Source of the DNA: Deltaproteobacteria bacterium
GTDB lineage: Bacteria; Myxococcota_A; Polyangia; DRWM01; JAAZOP01
Reading direction: 5' to 3'
DNA: 62,039 nucleotides
Assembly: GCA_016218815.1 (NCBI GenBank)
Contig: JACRCX010000011.1
Location: 1-62,039, forward strand
The stretch's first letter is position 1; every line of letters starts with the position of its first letter. Below the pieces are notes generated by a model. The model did no database searches. It was not told where the DNA came from and was given only the letters and a program-made list of their open reading frames with translations. Shown piece after piece: positions 49,589-57,824 of this stretch. Position numbers and translations under genes: made by a program.

Positions 49589-51087
49589 GCGCTCCGCCTG
49601 CGGCGACGGGGGCGAGCGCCGTACGGGACCGGGCGCTCGCGAGCCTCGGACGGCCCGGCGCCGGGGGGACGCGCGGCGGCTCCGGGCGACAGGGAGAGGC
49701 CGCGGACCAGGACGAGGTCGGGGTCGCCGGCGGCTCGGCGGACGAGGTCGGCGGTGAAGCCGGCACGGGAGAAGAGGGCGCGGAGCACGCGTGCGCCGGG
49801 GAACGACCGGCAGAGGGGCTCGGCCGCCCGTTCGAGCTGCGCCAGGACGTCGAGGCCGACCGGACGCCGTGACCACTTGCACTCGGCCACGAGGAGGCAA
49901 CCGCGGCCGGCGTCGTACGCGACCAGATCGAGCTCGTGGCCCGGCTCCCACCAGCGACCGACGGCGGCCCAGCGCACGCCGGCGGGATCGTCCAACAGCC
50001 CGCGGCGGACCTCCTGCCGACAGATCTCCTCGTAGGCCGCGGAGGCCCACAGGTCCAGCTCGGCCGAAATCTCGGCCGCCGCCTCGGCCGTCCGGCCGAC
50101 CTCGAGCAGGCTGCGACGCGAGAAGACGTGACGAAACCAGAAGGCGACGTACGGGTCGACGATGGCGTACAGGCCGCGCTTGCTCTTTTCCGGCACGGCC
50201 TCCGTGACGGGGACCTCGCGGCGCACGAGGTCAAGCGACTGGAGGACGCCGAGGTACTTCCCGAGGCTGGAGTACGGCAGCGCGACGGCGTTGGCGATCT
50301 CGGAGGAGCGGCGCTTGCCCTGTGCGATCGCCTGCATCACCGCGAAGTACACCCGCGGCTCCTGCAACTCCTCGCGCAACAGGAATTCCACCTCGTCCCG
50401 CAACACCGCACCCGGCTCGAGGAGAGCGGTGCGCAGGTTGTGGGCCAGGGGCCGGGCGTCGTCGAAGCGGGTGAGGTAGTAGGGGATCCCGCCGAGCATC
50501 GAGTAGGCCCGGACCTGGTCCTCGAAGGAGAAGCGAGGGAGGAAACGGGCGGCATCGCGGAAGCCGAACGGCTGGAGGCGGAGCTGGCCGGTGCGCCGGC
50601 CGTAGAGCGGGGAGCGCTCGGCGAGGGTTTCGCGCTCCATCATCGACACGGAGGAGCCCATCAGCACGACGCACGCCCGGGTGCGGGCCAGGGCCTGGTC
50701 CCAGCCGCGCTGCCACAGGCTGGGGACGGCAGGGTCGGCTTCGACCAGGTAGGGGAACTCGTCGAGCACGAGGAGGAAGCGGTCGGAGCGGCGGCCGAGC
50801 CAGTCGAAGAAGCGGCTCCAGTCGACGAAACCGTCGTCGCGCAGGAGGGGTTCGTCGAAGTGGCGGCCGACGGCGCGGCCGAGGTCTGCGAGCTGCAGGG
50901 GACCGGGGAGCCGGGCGGCCATGTAGTAGACGGCAGGCTTCCCTTCGGCGAAGCGTTGGAGGAGAGCGGTCTTGCCGACGCGACGCCGGCCGTAGACGAC
51001 GAGGAGCTGTGCCTCCGGATGCGCCCACGCGCGTTCGAGGAACCCGAGCTCGGCTTCGCGGTTGATGAAGGTCCGGATGGGAGATAC
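49585..51087 (-). CDS. ATPase with DUF234 nuclease-like C-terminus, no standard start codon visible
   Basis: About 500 residues: FINREAELGFLERAW, Walker A VYGRRRVGKTALLQ, Walker B FLLVLDEFPYLVE, then a winged-helix region. The DUF234 end has HELDLVAYDAGRGCLLVAEC followed by K (D...ECK, PD-(D/E)XK type). The first ATG in frame (50922) lies after Walker A, and no ATG, GTG or TTG is found upstream to 51087. The ~198-bp repeat begins 50 bp upstream and may have displaced the native start. The C-terminus carries the RERPVPYGAR tail motif shared with the HEPN proteins. Confidence 0.7.
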   Translation of the reverse strand, partial: VSPIRTFINREAELGFLERAWAHPEAQLLVVYGRRRVGKTALLQRFAEGKPAVYYMAARLPGPLQLADLGRAVGRHFDEPLLRDDGFVDWSRFFDWLGRRSDRFLLVLDEFPYLVEADPAVPSLWQRGWDQALARTRACVVLMGSSVSMMERETLAERSPLYGRRTGQLRLQPFGFRDAARFLPRFSFEDQVRAYSMLGGIPYYLTRFDDARPLAHNLRTALLEPGAVLRDEVEFLLREELQEPRVYFAVMQAIAQGKRRSSEIANAVALPYSSLGKYLGVLQSLDLVRREVPVTEAVPEKSKRGLYAIVDPYVAFWFRHVFSRRSLLEVGRTAEAAAEISAELDLWASAAYEEICRQEVRRGLLDDPAGVRWAAVGRWWEPGHELDLVAYDAGRGCLLVAECKWSRRPVGLDVLAQLERAAEPLCRSFPGARVLRALFSRAGFTADLVRRAAGDPDLVLVRGLSLSPGAAARPPGAGPSEARERPVPYGARPRRRRRSA

Positions 51088-51140
51088 CTCAAAGTATGCT
51101 ACCGCGGAGTATCTTGGGCGGCCGAGCGCAGGACCCGGCG

Positions 51141-51337
51141 GGCAGCCTCCGGCCCCTTCGGTTTGTTGGTTCCGCCGACCGGGGGAGCAAGGTTTCGTTC
51201 GTCTTCACGGGCTCTTACGAACCCAGGGGCCGGCCAAATTGTGTCGGCCACCTCGCACAAAGTACCTGCCTCCGCGAATGTCGTCAAGGAGGCATCGCGT
51301 TGGGTGAGGAAAGTACGGCGGGCGTTCAGCATTTCGC
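51141..51337. repeat. ~198-bp interspersed repeat, copy B
   Basis: Matches 44001-44198 in the same orientation. It lies at the upstream border of the TA array, next to the ATPase. Confidence 0.75.
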
Positions 51338-51358
51338 GCCAAGGGGCGCAAAGAGGCA

Positions 51359-51380
51359 CCCCTTCGACGAGCTCAGGGCG
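51359..51380. repeat. REP-like unit, type 1
   Basis: CCCCTTCGACGAGCTCAGGG, a type-1 unit downstream of the nucleoside transporter gene, where it could act in the 3' untranslated region. Confidence 0.6.
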
Positions 51381-51405
51381 CCTTCGGCGAAGCACGCAAA
51401 GAGGG

Positions 51406-53154
51406 TCAGACGAGCATGCCGGCGATCGTGCCGGTCTGGTAGGCGGCCAGGGTGCCGGCGAGGACGGCGCGGAGGCCGATGCGGGCGAGGTCGTGGCGGC
51501 GGGTGGGGGCCATGCCGCCGATGCCACCGAGCTGGATGGCGAGAGAACCGAAGTTCGCGAAGCCGCAGAGTGCATAGGACACGATGACCGTGGAACGGTA
51601 GGAGAGCGCGTCGACGTTGTGCTGGAGGACCGAGGAAAGGTCGAGGTACGCGACGAACTCCGTGAGGACGAGTTTCTCGCCCATGAGCGTGCCGGCGGTT
51701 TGGGACTCGGACCAGGGGACGCCCATGAGGAAGGCGAGGGGACGGTGGAGCTGGCCGAGAACCCACTGAAGGGAGAGATCGGGAACGCCGAACAGGCTCC
51801 CGAGGGAGGAGAGGCCCCAGTTGAGGAGGGCGAGGAGCGCGATGAAGGCGAGGAGCATGGCGCCGACGTTGAGCGCTAGCTGGAGGCCCTCGGAGGCGCC
51901 TCGGGCGGCGGAGTCGATGATGTTGGCGTCGATCTTCGCGACGTCCAGCTTGACCTGGCCGCGCGTCAGGGGCTCGCCGGATTCGGGGACGATGATCTTG
52001 GCGAAGACCAGCGCAGCAGGGGCACTCATTACGGACGCGGCGATCATGTGGCCGGCGACGTCGGGGAAGACGTTGATGAGCATGCCGACGTAGGCGGCCA
52101 TGACGCCGCCGGCAATGGTCGCCATCCCGCCGACCATGACGGCGTGCAATTCGGAGACGGTCATCTTCTCGAGGTACGGCTTGACGACGAGGGGAGCTTC
52201 GGTCTGGCCGACGAAGATGTTGGCGGCCGCGGAGAGGGACTCCGCGCCGGAGGTGCCCATCGTGCGCGCCATGACCCAGGCGATGCCGCGAATGACGAGC
52301 TGCATGACGCCGAGGTGGTAGAGCACGGCCATGAGCGAGCTGAAGAAGATGATGGTGGGGAGGATGTCGAACGCGATGTTCGACAGGGCCGGGTGGATCG
52401 ACCCGGAGGCGAAGCTGCGCATGATGAACGCAGTGCCCTGCTTGGTGAAGCCGAGCAGCGCGACGATGGCGTCGTTGGCCGCGGAGAACCCGGACTGACC
52501 CCACGGGGTCTTGAGCACGAGCAGGGCGAAGAAGACCTGGAGACCGATGCCCCAGACGATCACGCGCCAGGGGATGGCGCGGCGGTTCGTCGAGAACGCC
52601 CAGGCGATCAGCATGAGCGCGAACGTGCCGAAGAGGCTGAGGGCCCGGAGGTAGACGGGAGTGCCGGAATCCTTGACCTGGTGGAGGGAGACGGATGAGG
52701 TGTAGCCGACGTGGACGGTGGAGGAAGCGGAGCAGCGGGCGGGGTCCCTCGCGCAGGAGAACGCGTCGGACAAGGGGCCCGCGCCCAGGCTGACGATGAT
52801 CGTGGCGTCGCCGGGGGCGATGCCGAGGAGGCGGATGTGAGCTTCCGTCTGCCCGGAGGGAATCGTCACGGCGGCGGCGACGTAGAGCACGGAGGGGGCG
52901 GTGTTGACGACGGGGACTAGCTGGCCGGGTGGCTGCGGGGGCCGTGCGACGCGGACGGTCAGATCCGCCTCCCCGTTCGCTGCGAGGATCAGCGTGGGGG
53001 GGAAAAGGGACAAGAGGGGGTCGGGGGTCGGGGGTCGGGGGCTGGCAGGACTGGGAGGGGTCGGGGGGGAGGGGGATTGGGCTACGACGCCGGCGGCGAT
53101 GAGGGTGCAGGAGAGGACGATGGGGACGAGGGTCCAGCGGGGGCGGAGGGTCAT
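51406..53154 (-). CDS. concentrative nucleoside transporter (NupC/CNT family) with exported N-terminal domain
   Basis: A 582-residue protein starting MTLRPRW. It opens with a signal-like helix (LVPIVLSCTLIAAGVVAQS) and a Pro-rich stretch. An all-beta, Ig-like extracytoplasmic region of ~150 residues (about 45-190) follows. The CNT membrane domain then has VFVGQTEAPLVVKPYL-like, VLTEFVAYLDL and SYALCGFANFGSLAIQLGG, the family signatures for Na+- or H+-driven nucleoside uptake. Ordinary bacterial CNTs have about 400 residues and lack the N-terminal domain. Confidence 0.85.
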   Translation of the reverse strand: MTLRPRWTLVPIVLSCTLIAAGVVAQSPSPPTPPSPASPRPPTPDPLLSLFPPTLILAANGEADLTVRVARPPQPPGQLVPVVNTAPSVLYVAAAVTIPSGQTEAHIRLLGIAPGDATIIVSLGAGPLSDAFSCARDPARCSASSTVHVGYTSSVSLHQVKDSGTPVYLRALSLFGTFALMLIAWAFSTNRRAIPWRVIVWGIGLQVFFALLVLKTPWGQSGFSAANDAIVALLGFTKQGTAFIMRSFASGSIHPALSNIAFDILPTIIFFSSLMAVLYHLGVMQLVIRGIAWVMARTMGTSGAESLSAAANIFVGQTEAPLVVKPYLEKMTVSELHAVMVGGMATIAGGVMAAYVGMLINVFPDVAGHMIAASVMSAPAALVFAKIIVPESGEPLTRGQVKLDVAKIDANIIDSAARGASEGLQLALNVGAMLLAFIALLALLNWGLSSLGSLFGVPDLSLQWVLGQLHRPLAFLMGVPWSESQTAGTLMGEKLVLTEFVAYLDLSSVLQHNVDALSYRSTVIVSYALCGFANFGSLAIQLGGIGGMAPTRRHDLARIGLRAVLAGTLAAYQTGTIAGMLV

Positions 53155-53232
53155 GCGGGAGTGGTGATACCAGAGACGCGGGGCGAAAACCACGCCGGGC
53201 GGGGCACCTCCCGCCGTCCGAATCCGGGCTAG

Positions 53233-55531
53233 CCTGGATTTCCACGGACGGGAATTCCCCTAAGAATTGCACCGCTCCGGTCGGGTACCGGACTTCCGGA
53301 TCCGAACCGCGGGCTTCAGCCCGCGGCCGGCTCCAGACGGGTCAGGCGCGCATGCGGAGTGGCAGGCCGTTCCACCAAGGCACGTTGACGGTGGAGTCGA
53401 GGACTCCGGAATCGATGATGATGGGCAGGTGTGCCCGACGATGGAACTGGACGGAGACCTCGGAGTCGGCGATCGTCACCGTGGCTGGCATGTCGATGAG
53501 GTCGCGGAAGATGCGTTTGGCTTGCGCATCCTCGTAGCCGCGCATCTTGTCGGCGAGTTGTCGGTACAGTCCGCTGGCGATCACCAGGAGCGCCATGTCG
53601 AAGTCCACCTTGATGCCGACCGCCGAGGAGAGTGCGTTCATGTGGAAGAAGCGGACGGCGTCGGACAAGGCGTTCTCGATGAGCATCCGCTTGGCGTAGC
53701 GGGTCACGAGCTGCTTGGCGCTCTTGCGGTCGTTCGTCAGCAGGATCGTCGGTTCCTCGTGTCCGAGGTCCTTGACGAACAACTGGCGGAAGTTCCGATC
53801 TTCGATCCGCAGCGGCACTTCGTGGACCTTGGGGAAGCGGTACTTCCGAGTCGGGACCTCAAGCTCGATCTGGCGCCAAGCGGACGCAGGGATCAAGGCG
53901 GCTTCCTTCTTCAGCTTCGGTGAGCGCGCCCGCAGCGTCATGAAGGTGATGGGCATCCTGTCCAGGCGGGCCAAGTTGGACAAGGTGGTGAGTTTCGAGT
54001 CGAAGACCAGGTGGCTCGGCCGCTTGCCGTGGACGCGCTTCCAGAAAGCGATGAACTGGAAGATCTCCTCGGACTCCTCCCCCTTCCGGATGTCGGCGTT
54101 GGAGTAGCAGAAGGCGCCACCGTCGAGCTCCTGCGCCAGGAAGGTGAGCACGCATTTCTGGCGTCGGCTGCGCATCGCCAGGAAGTGGCACTCCACGCCG
54201 GGGTGCTCCCCGAAGTAGGGGATGGAGTGGAAGTCGAGGTTGAACGACTCGCCGGGGAAGAGCGCTTGGCTGTCGATCTGTTTGTGGTAGGCGGCCTGGA
54301 GTTTGACGATCTGGTGGTGGCCGACGCGGGAGGAGTACTCCGACAAGAAGCTGCGCTTGGGGATCGCGTTGAGGCCCGCCAAGAGGCTCAGTCCCTGGTC
54401 GGCGACATGGGGCATCACATGACTGCGGCGCTCGATCGACCAGAGCTTGAGCGCCAGCATGGAGCGCAGCGCGTGGCTGCCGGGGATCATCTTGGACCCG
54501 GGGAGGCTCGCTGCCGCGGCGAGGCGCGGCAGATCGAGAGCGACGATGCCGGGAACGAACAAGAACAGGCCGCCGCACATGGTCTCGAATTGGCGAGGGG
54601 CGAGAGAGAGTTGGCGGACGTCGGCGACGGCCTCGATGGTGGGGCGGAGAAGGCCATCGGGCCGTTCCTCGTCGAGGCGACGAGGCAGAGCGGCGAAGCC
54701 TTCGACCTTGAGCACCTCGCGCACGGCGGTGGGGCTGAGGGACTGGCCGCGCGACTTCAGGATCTCACTGATCTCGTAGATGGAGTGGTTGGTCTTGCGC
54801 ATCTTGACGATCAAGTCGCGAGCGGCCGACTTTTTCGGTTGCGAACGCGGGCCGGGCTGTGGCGCCAGGAAGAAAGCAGGGTGTTTCTCGCGGCGGAAGC
54901 GATGGCACAGCACCTGGAAGGAACCCGTCGTGTAGCCGAAGGCGCGGGCGGCCTCCGCCGAGGCGCGCCCTTCGGCGAAGTAGGCGCGGAGGGCCTCGTA
55001 CTGCCGCTGTTTGGGCGAACTGGGCTCGAGGAAGAACCGCCTGCATGTGCTTATGCTCTTTGGTTGTCCTATAGCCATATCTGTACAGTTATCATATCGC
55101 CGAGCGCAGTCAAGAAAAATGCGCGCAGGTGTGCCAGCGCGCTCGGACATGGCCACAATCCAGCCACATCCTGCACATCTCCGGCGTGCGCCCAGGTCCG
55201 CGAACTGCTGGCCAGGCTGGATCGCTGCATACGACGGAAGAACCACCGTACCGATACATGCACCATACACGATAAGCACCGCGCGACGTCCGGACGCAGA
55301 TGCCGCTACGCCGCATCCCCCTCCGCGGCGCGGCAGAACGGCAGAGCGGTGCCCGGGCGGTGGGCTCGTCAACGGCACGCCACGTTGCCAGAGCCGAATC
55401 GTGCGCTTCTGGGCGCCGCGCCCGACGCCACGGCGGCCCGCGGGCTGAAGCCCGCGGTTCGGATCCGGAACCCGGCCCGCCGAACCGCGCGCCTCAATTC
55501 TTAGCGGAATTCCCCTCCGTGGAAATCCAGG
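53233..55531. mobile_element. 2.3-kb insertion sequence with composite inverted repeats and CTAG target duplication
   Basis: Both ends start CCTGGATTTCCACGGA and stay alike for about 37 bp (through CTAAGAATTG). They diverge for about 30 bp, then match again over TTCCGGATCCGAACCG and the hairpin CCGCGGGCTTCAGCCCGCGG (53307-53326 and 55438-55457, inverted). CTAG flanks the element on both sides (53229-53232 and 55532-55535). It encodes one DDE transposase on the minus strand. The 350 bp between the transposase start and the right repeat hold no evident gene. Confidence 0.85.
53342..55078 (-). CDS. DDE transposase (IS4/IS1634-like superfamily)
   Basis: A 578-residue protein from MAIGQPKS. An N-terminal helix-turn-helix (YEALRAYFAEGRASAEAARA) is followed by the DDE catalytic core: FNLDFHSIPYFGE (first D), HLVFDSKLTTLSNLARLD (second D) and YAKRMLIENALSDAVRFFHM (the Y-x-x-R-x-x-x-E region). 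The longer frame from 55378 is unlikely to be translated. The frame appears intact, so the element may be active. AT-rich DNA just upstream (55055-55125) contains TTGACT and TATGAT on the minus strand, a plausible promoter though not with ideal spacing. Confidence 0.85.
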   Translation of the reverse strand: MAIGQPKSISTCRRFFLEPSSPKQRQYEALRAYFAEGRASAEAARAFGYTTGSFQVLCHRFRREKHPAFFLAPQPGPRSQPKKSAARDLIVKMRKTNHSIYEISEILKSRGQSLSPTAVREVLKVEGFAALPRRLDEERPDGLLRPTIEAVADVRQLSLAPRQFETMCGGLFLFVPGIVALDLPRLAAAASLPGSKMIPGSHALRSMLALKLWSIERRSHVMPHVADQGLSLLAGLNAIPKRSFLSEYSSRVGHHQIVKLQAAYHKQIDSQALFPGESFNLDFHSIPYFGEHPGVECHFLAMRSRRQKCVLTFLAQELDGGAFCYSNADIRKGEESEEIFQFIAFWKRVHGKRPSHLVFDSKLTTLSNLARLDRMPITFMTLRARSPKLKKEAALIPASAWRQIELEVPTRKYRFPKVHEVPLRIEDRNFRQLFVKDLGHEEPTILLTNDRKSAKQLVTRYAKRMLIENALSDAVRFFHMNALSSAVGIKVDFDMALLVIASGLYRQLADKMRGYEDAQAKRIFRDLIDMPATVTIADSEVSVQFHRRAHLPIIIDSGVLDSTVNVPWWNGLPLRMRA

Positions 55532-56569
55532 CTAGTGGAGTTGGGCGCTCATGCCCAGGCGGACGTGCATTTCGAGGAGACGGAGGTCGTCGGGGGAAGG
55601 GTCGCCGGAGGGGCTGTCGACGCGGATCTCGATGAGGCGGCGGTGGAGCATGAGGAGGCGGCGTTCCTCGGGGGAGAGAGCGGCAAGGCCGCGGTCCGCG
55701 GCCTTCTCGAGGACCTTTCGACCATCGCGAAGGACTTCCTCATCGCGGTTGATGGCGGCGGCGCGCCGGAACGGGCTCGGCTCGAGATCCGGCGCGGCGC
55801 TGCGCGCGGCACGCTCGGCGCGCCGCGCGGCGGCGCGCTCCCGGCGCTCGCGCCACCATCGTCCCAGGACCAGTCGAGTCTCGTCCGTGGACGGCGTCCC
55901 GACCTGCCGGAGCTCCGTGACGTTGAGCATGAACATCTGGACCAGGAGGACGATGACGATGATGTTGACGCCGCTGGTGAGGACGAAGTAGCCGCCCGTG
56001 AGGAAGAGGGTGGCAAAGGAGATCCCGAGGGCGATCCTGGCGCCGGGGCCGGCGCCGACGCGGCGGGAGAGTGCGATGCGGGTCATGCGCCCGCCGTCCA
56101 TGGGGTGGATGGGGAGGAGGTTGAAGATGGCGAGGACGGCGTTGATCCAGAGGGTGAGGGCGAGCACCACCGCCGCCCAGTGCGGCAGCTCCGCTCCCGC
56201 GAGCCGGAGCGCCAGCCACGCCCCGCCCGCCACGATCACGTTCACGAGCGGGCCGGCGGCGGTGATGCGGAAGTCCGCCTTGGGACCGCCGCGGCCGGCG
56301 CGGTAGGTGACGCCGCCGAAAAGGTGCAGCGCTACCTTGAGGACGGTGTCGCCGGCGGCGCGCGCGGTGAGCGCGTGCGCCCACTCGTGCAGGAGGACCG
56401 AGACGAGGAGGATGACGATCCAGGCGCCTTCGAGGGGCGCCTTGGAGAGGAAGGCGAAGCCGAAGATGACGGCGACGAATCCGGCGAGGAGCTTGTTGAT
56501 GGTGAGGGGGATCCCGAACGGCCGTCCCAGCCGGAACTCCCCGCCCATCGATTCCATGCCCATCATCAA
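55532..56569 (-). CDS. site-2 protease (M50 family) intramembrane metalloprotease
   Basis: A 345-residue protein with about five transmembrane segments. The zinc motif is LLHEWAHALTA (HExxH), and HPMDGGR takes the place of the usual NxxPxPxLDG-type aspartate motif. The family cleaves membrane-anchored regulators or signal-peptide remnants. The C-terminal ~110 residues are cytoplasmic and charged. The stop TAG is part of the CTAG at the insertion-sequence border, so the IS landed exactly at, or created, the end of this gene. Confidence 0.85.
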   Translation of the reverse strand: MMMGMESMGGEFRLGRPFGIPLTINKLLAGFVAVIFGFAFLSKAPLEGAWIVILLVSVLLHEWAHALTARAAGDTVLKVALHLFGGVTYRAGRGGPKADFRITAAGPLVNVIVAGGAWLALRLAGAELPHWAAVVLALTLWINAVLAIFNLLPIHPMDGGRMTRIALSRRVGAGPGARIALGISFATLFLTGGYFVLTSGVNIIVIVLLVQMFMLNVTELRQVGTPSTDETRLVLGRWWRERRERAAARRAERAARSAAPDLEPSPFRRAAAINRDEEVLRDGRKVLEKAADRGLAALSPEERRLLMLHRRLIEIRVDSPSGDPSPDDLRLLEMHVRLGMSAQLH

Positions 56570-56644
56570 CCCGTAGACTAATCACGGTTGCGCGACCGGG
56601 TCGAGTGGCTCGACGTCCGGTGCGACCGCCTGCGCGCGGGGGCC

Positions 56645-56655
56645 TGGGGTATACT
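56645..56655 (+). promoter_or_regulatory. candidate -10 element for the glycosyltransferase at 56667
   Basis: TATACT at 56650-56655 lies 11 bp before the ATG, so transcription would start close to the start codon, giving an almost leaderless mRNA. No good -35 is seen. Confidence 0.3.
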
Positions 56656-56666
56656 CGGCGTCCGAG

Positions 56667-57632
56667 ATGGCGGAGTTGCTATCGGTGGTGAGTCCGCTCC
56701 GGGACGAGGCGTCCAACGTCGAGGCGCTGGTGGAGGGGGTGCGGACGGCACTGGAGGGCGCGGGGCTGGCCTTCGAGATCGTGCTGGTGGACGACGGGAG
56801 CGGGGACACCACATGGGAGAAGATCGCGGCGCTGGGTGCGGAAGGGGCGCCGGTGCGGGGGGTGCGACTGGCGCGTAGTTTCGGGCAGCAGGCGGCGATC
56901 CTGGCGGGGCTGGCGGCGGCGGACGGGGACCTGATCGTGGTGATGGACGCGGACCTGCAGGATCCGCCCGACCTGCTGCCCCAGATGATCGAGGCGCAGC
57001 GTTCGAGCGGAGCGGCGTTGGTGCTGGCGCGCCGGCGGTCGCAGGACGTGCCGTGGTTCAAGCGGGTGACGTCGGCAGCGTTCACGGGATTATTGCGGCG
57101 GATTTCGGAACACCCGGTACACCGCAACGTGGGGGATTTCTACCTGATGCGGCGGGACGTGGCGGAGGCGCTGCTGCGGGCGACGGCGCACGGGGGGCCG
57201 GCGTTCTTGCGGGGCGATCTGGGATGGATCGGGGCGCAGGCGGTGTCGGTGACGTTCGACCGGTCGGGTCGGGTGGCAGGCAAGGCGAAGTACGACCTGG
57301 GGCGGATGCGGCGGTTCGCGTGGGACGGGATCACGAGCGCGAGCCTTTCTCCGTTGAGGGTGCCGTACCTGCTGGGGTGGGCGGCGCTGGCGGCGGCGGC
57401 GATGTTCGCGGTGTTGGGGTGGACGGGCGAGTTGGGGTGGACGGCGGCGACGATCTGCATCACGGGGTGCGCGGGGACGGCGGCGGTGCTGGTGTCGCTG
57501 GGGGTGTTGGGGGAGTACCTGGGGCGGCTGCACCGGATGGCGCGGGGGCGGCCGCCGTACTGGGTGGCGGACACGAGCAACCTGCCGGCGGAGCGGCTGG
57601 GGCGGCTGGCGGGGAGAGCGAGAGAGAACTGA
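56667..57632 (+). CDS. glycosyltransferase family 2 (GtrB/DPM1-like)
   Basis: A 321-residue protein: LLSVVSPLRDEASNVEALVE, FEIVLVDDGSGDTTWEKIAA, LIVVMDADLQDPPDLLPQMI, then two C-terminal transmembrane segments (about residues 235-290). This type transfers a sugar to a polyprenyl phosphate, giving a donor for periplasmic glycan or protein modification. It is not next to the main glycan locus. Confidence 0.85.
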   Translation: MAELLSVVSPLRDEASNVEALVEGVRTALEGAGLAFEIVLVDDGSGDTTWEKIAALGAEGAPVRGVRLARSFGQQAAILAGLAAADGDLIVVMDADLQDPPDLLPQMIEAQRSSGAALVLARRRSQDVPWFKRVTSAAFTGLLRRISEHPVHRNVGDFYLMRRDVAEALLRATAHGGPAFLRGDLGWIGAQAVSVTFDRSGRVAGKAKYDLGRMRRFAWDGITSASLSPLRVPYLLGWAALAAAAMFAVLGWTGELGWTAATICITGCAGTAAVLVSLGVLGEYLGRLHRMARGRPPYWVADTSNLPAERLGRLAGRAREN

Positions 57633-57776
57633 CCCGGCAACCGCGCGGTCCGTGACAGCGCGAGAGACTTCTCCGGGGCTTGCGGGACGTGGCCGGAGGC
57701 GAGGGCGGGACCGGACGGGGAGAGGTGGAGAGGACGGCGGGAGAGGTGGGGAGAGGACCGCACCTTCAGGGGCAGC

Positions 57777-57804
57777 GAGACATTCCCCGGACCGTTGCTA
57801 CAAT
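57777..57804 (+). promoter_or_regulatory. candidate promoter for the DJ-1/PfpI gene
   Basis: GAGACA (57777-57782) and TACAAT (57799-57804) with 16-bp spacing, ending 20 bp before the start codon and just upstream of a GGGAGG ribosome site. Confidence 0.4.
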
Positions 57805-57824
57805 CCCCGGGCGGGAGGTGGGCC

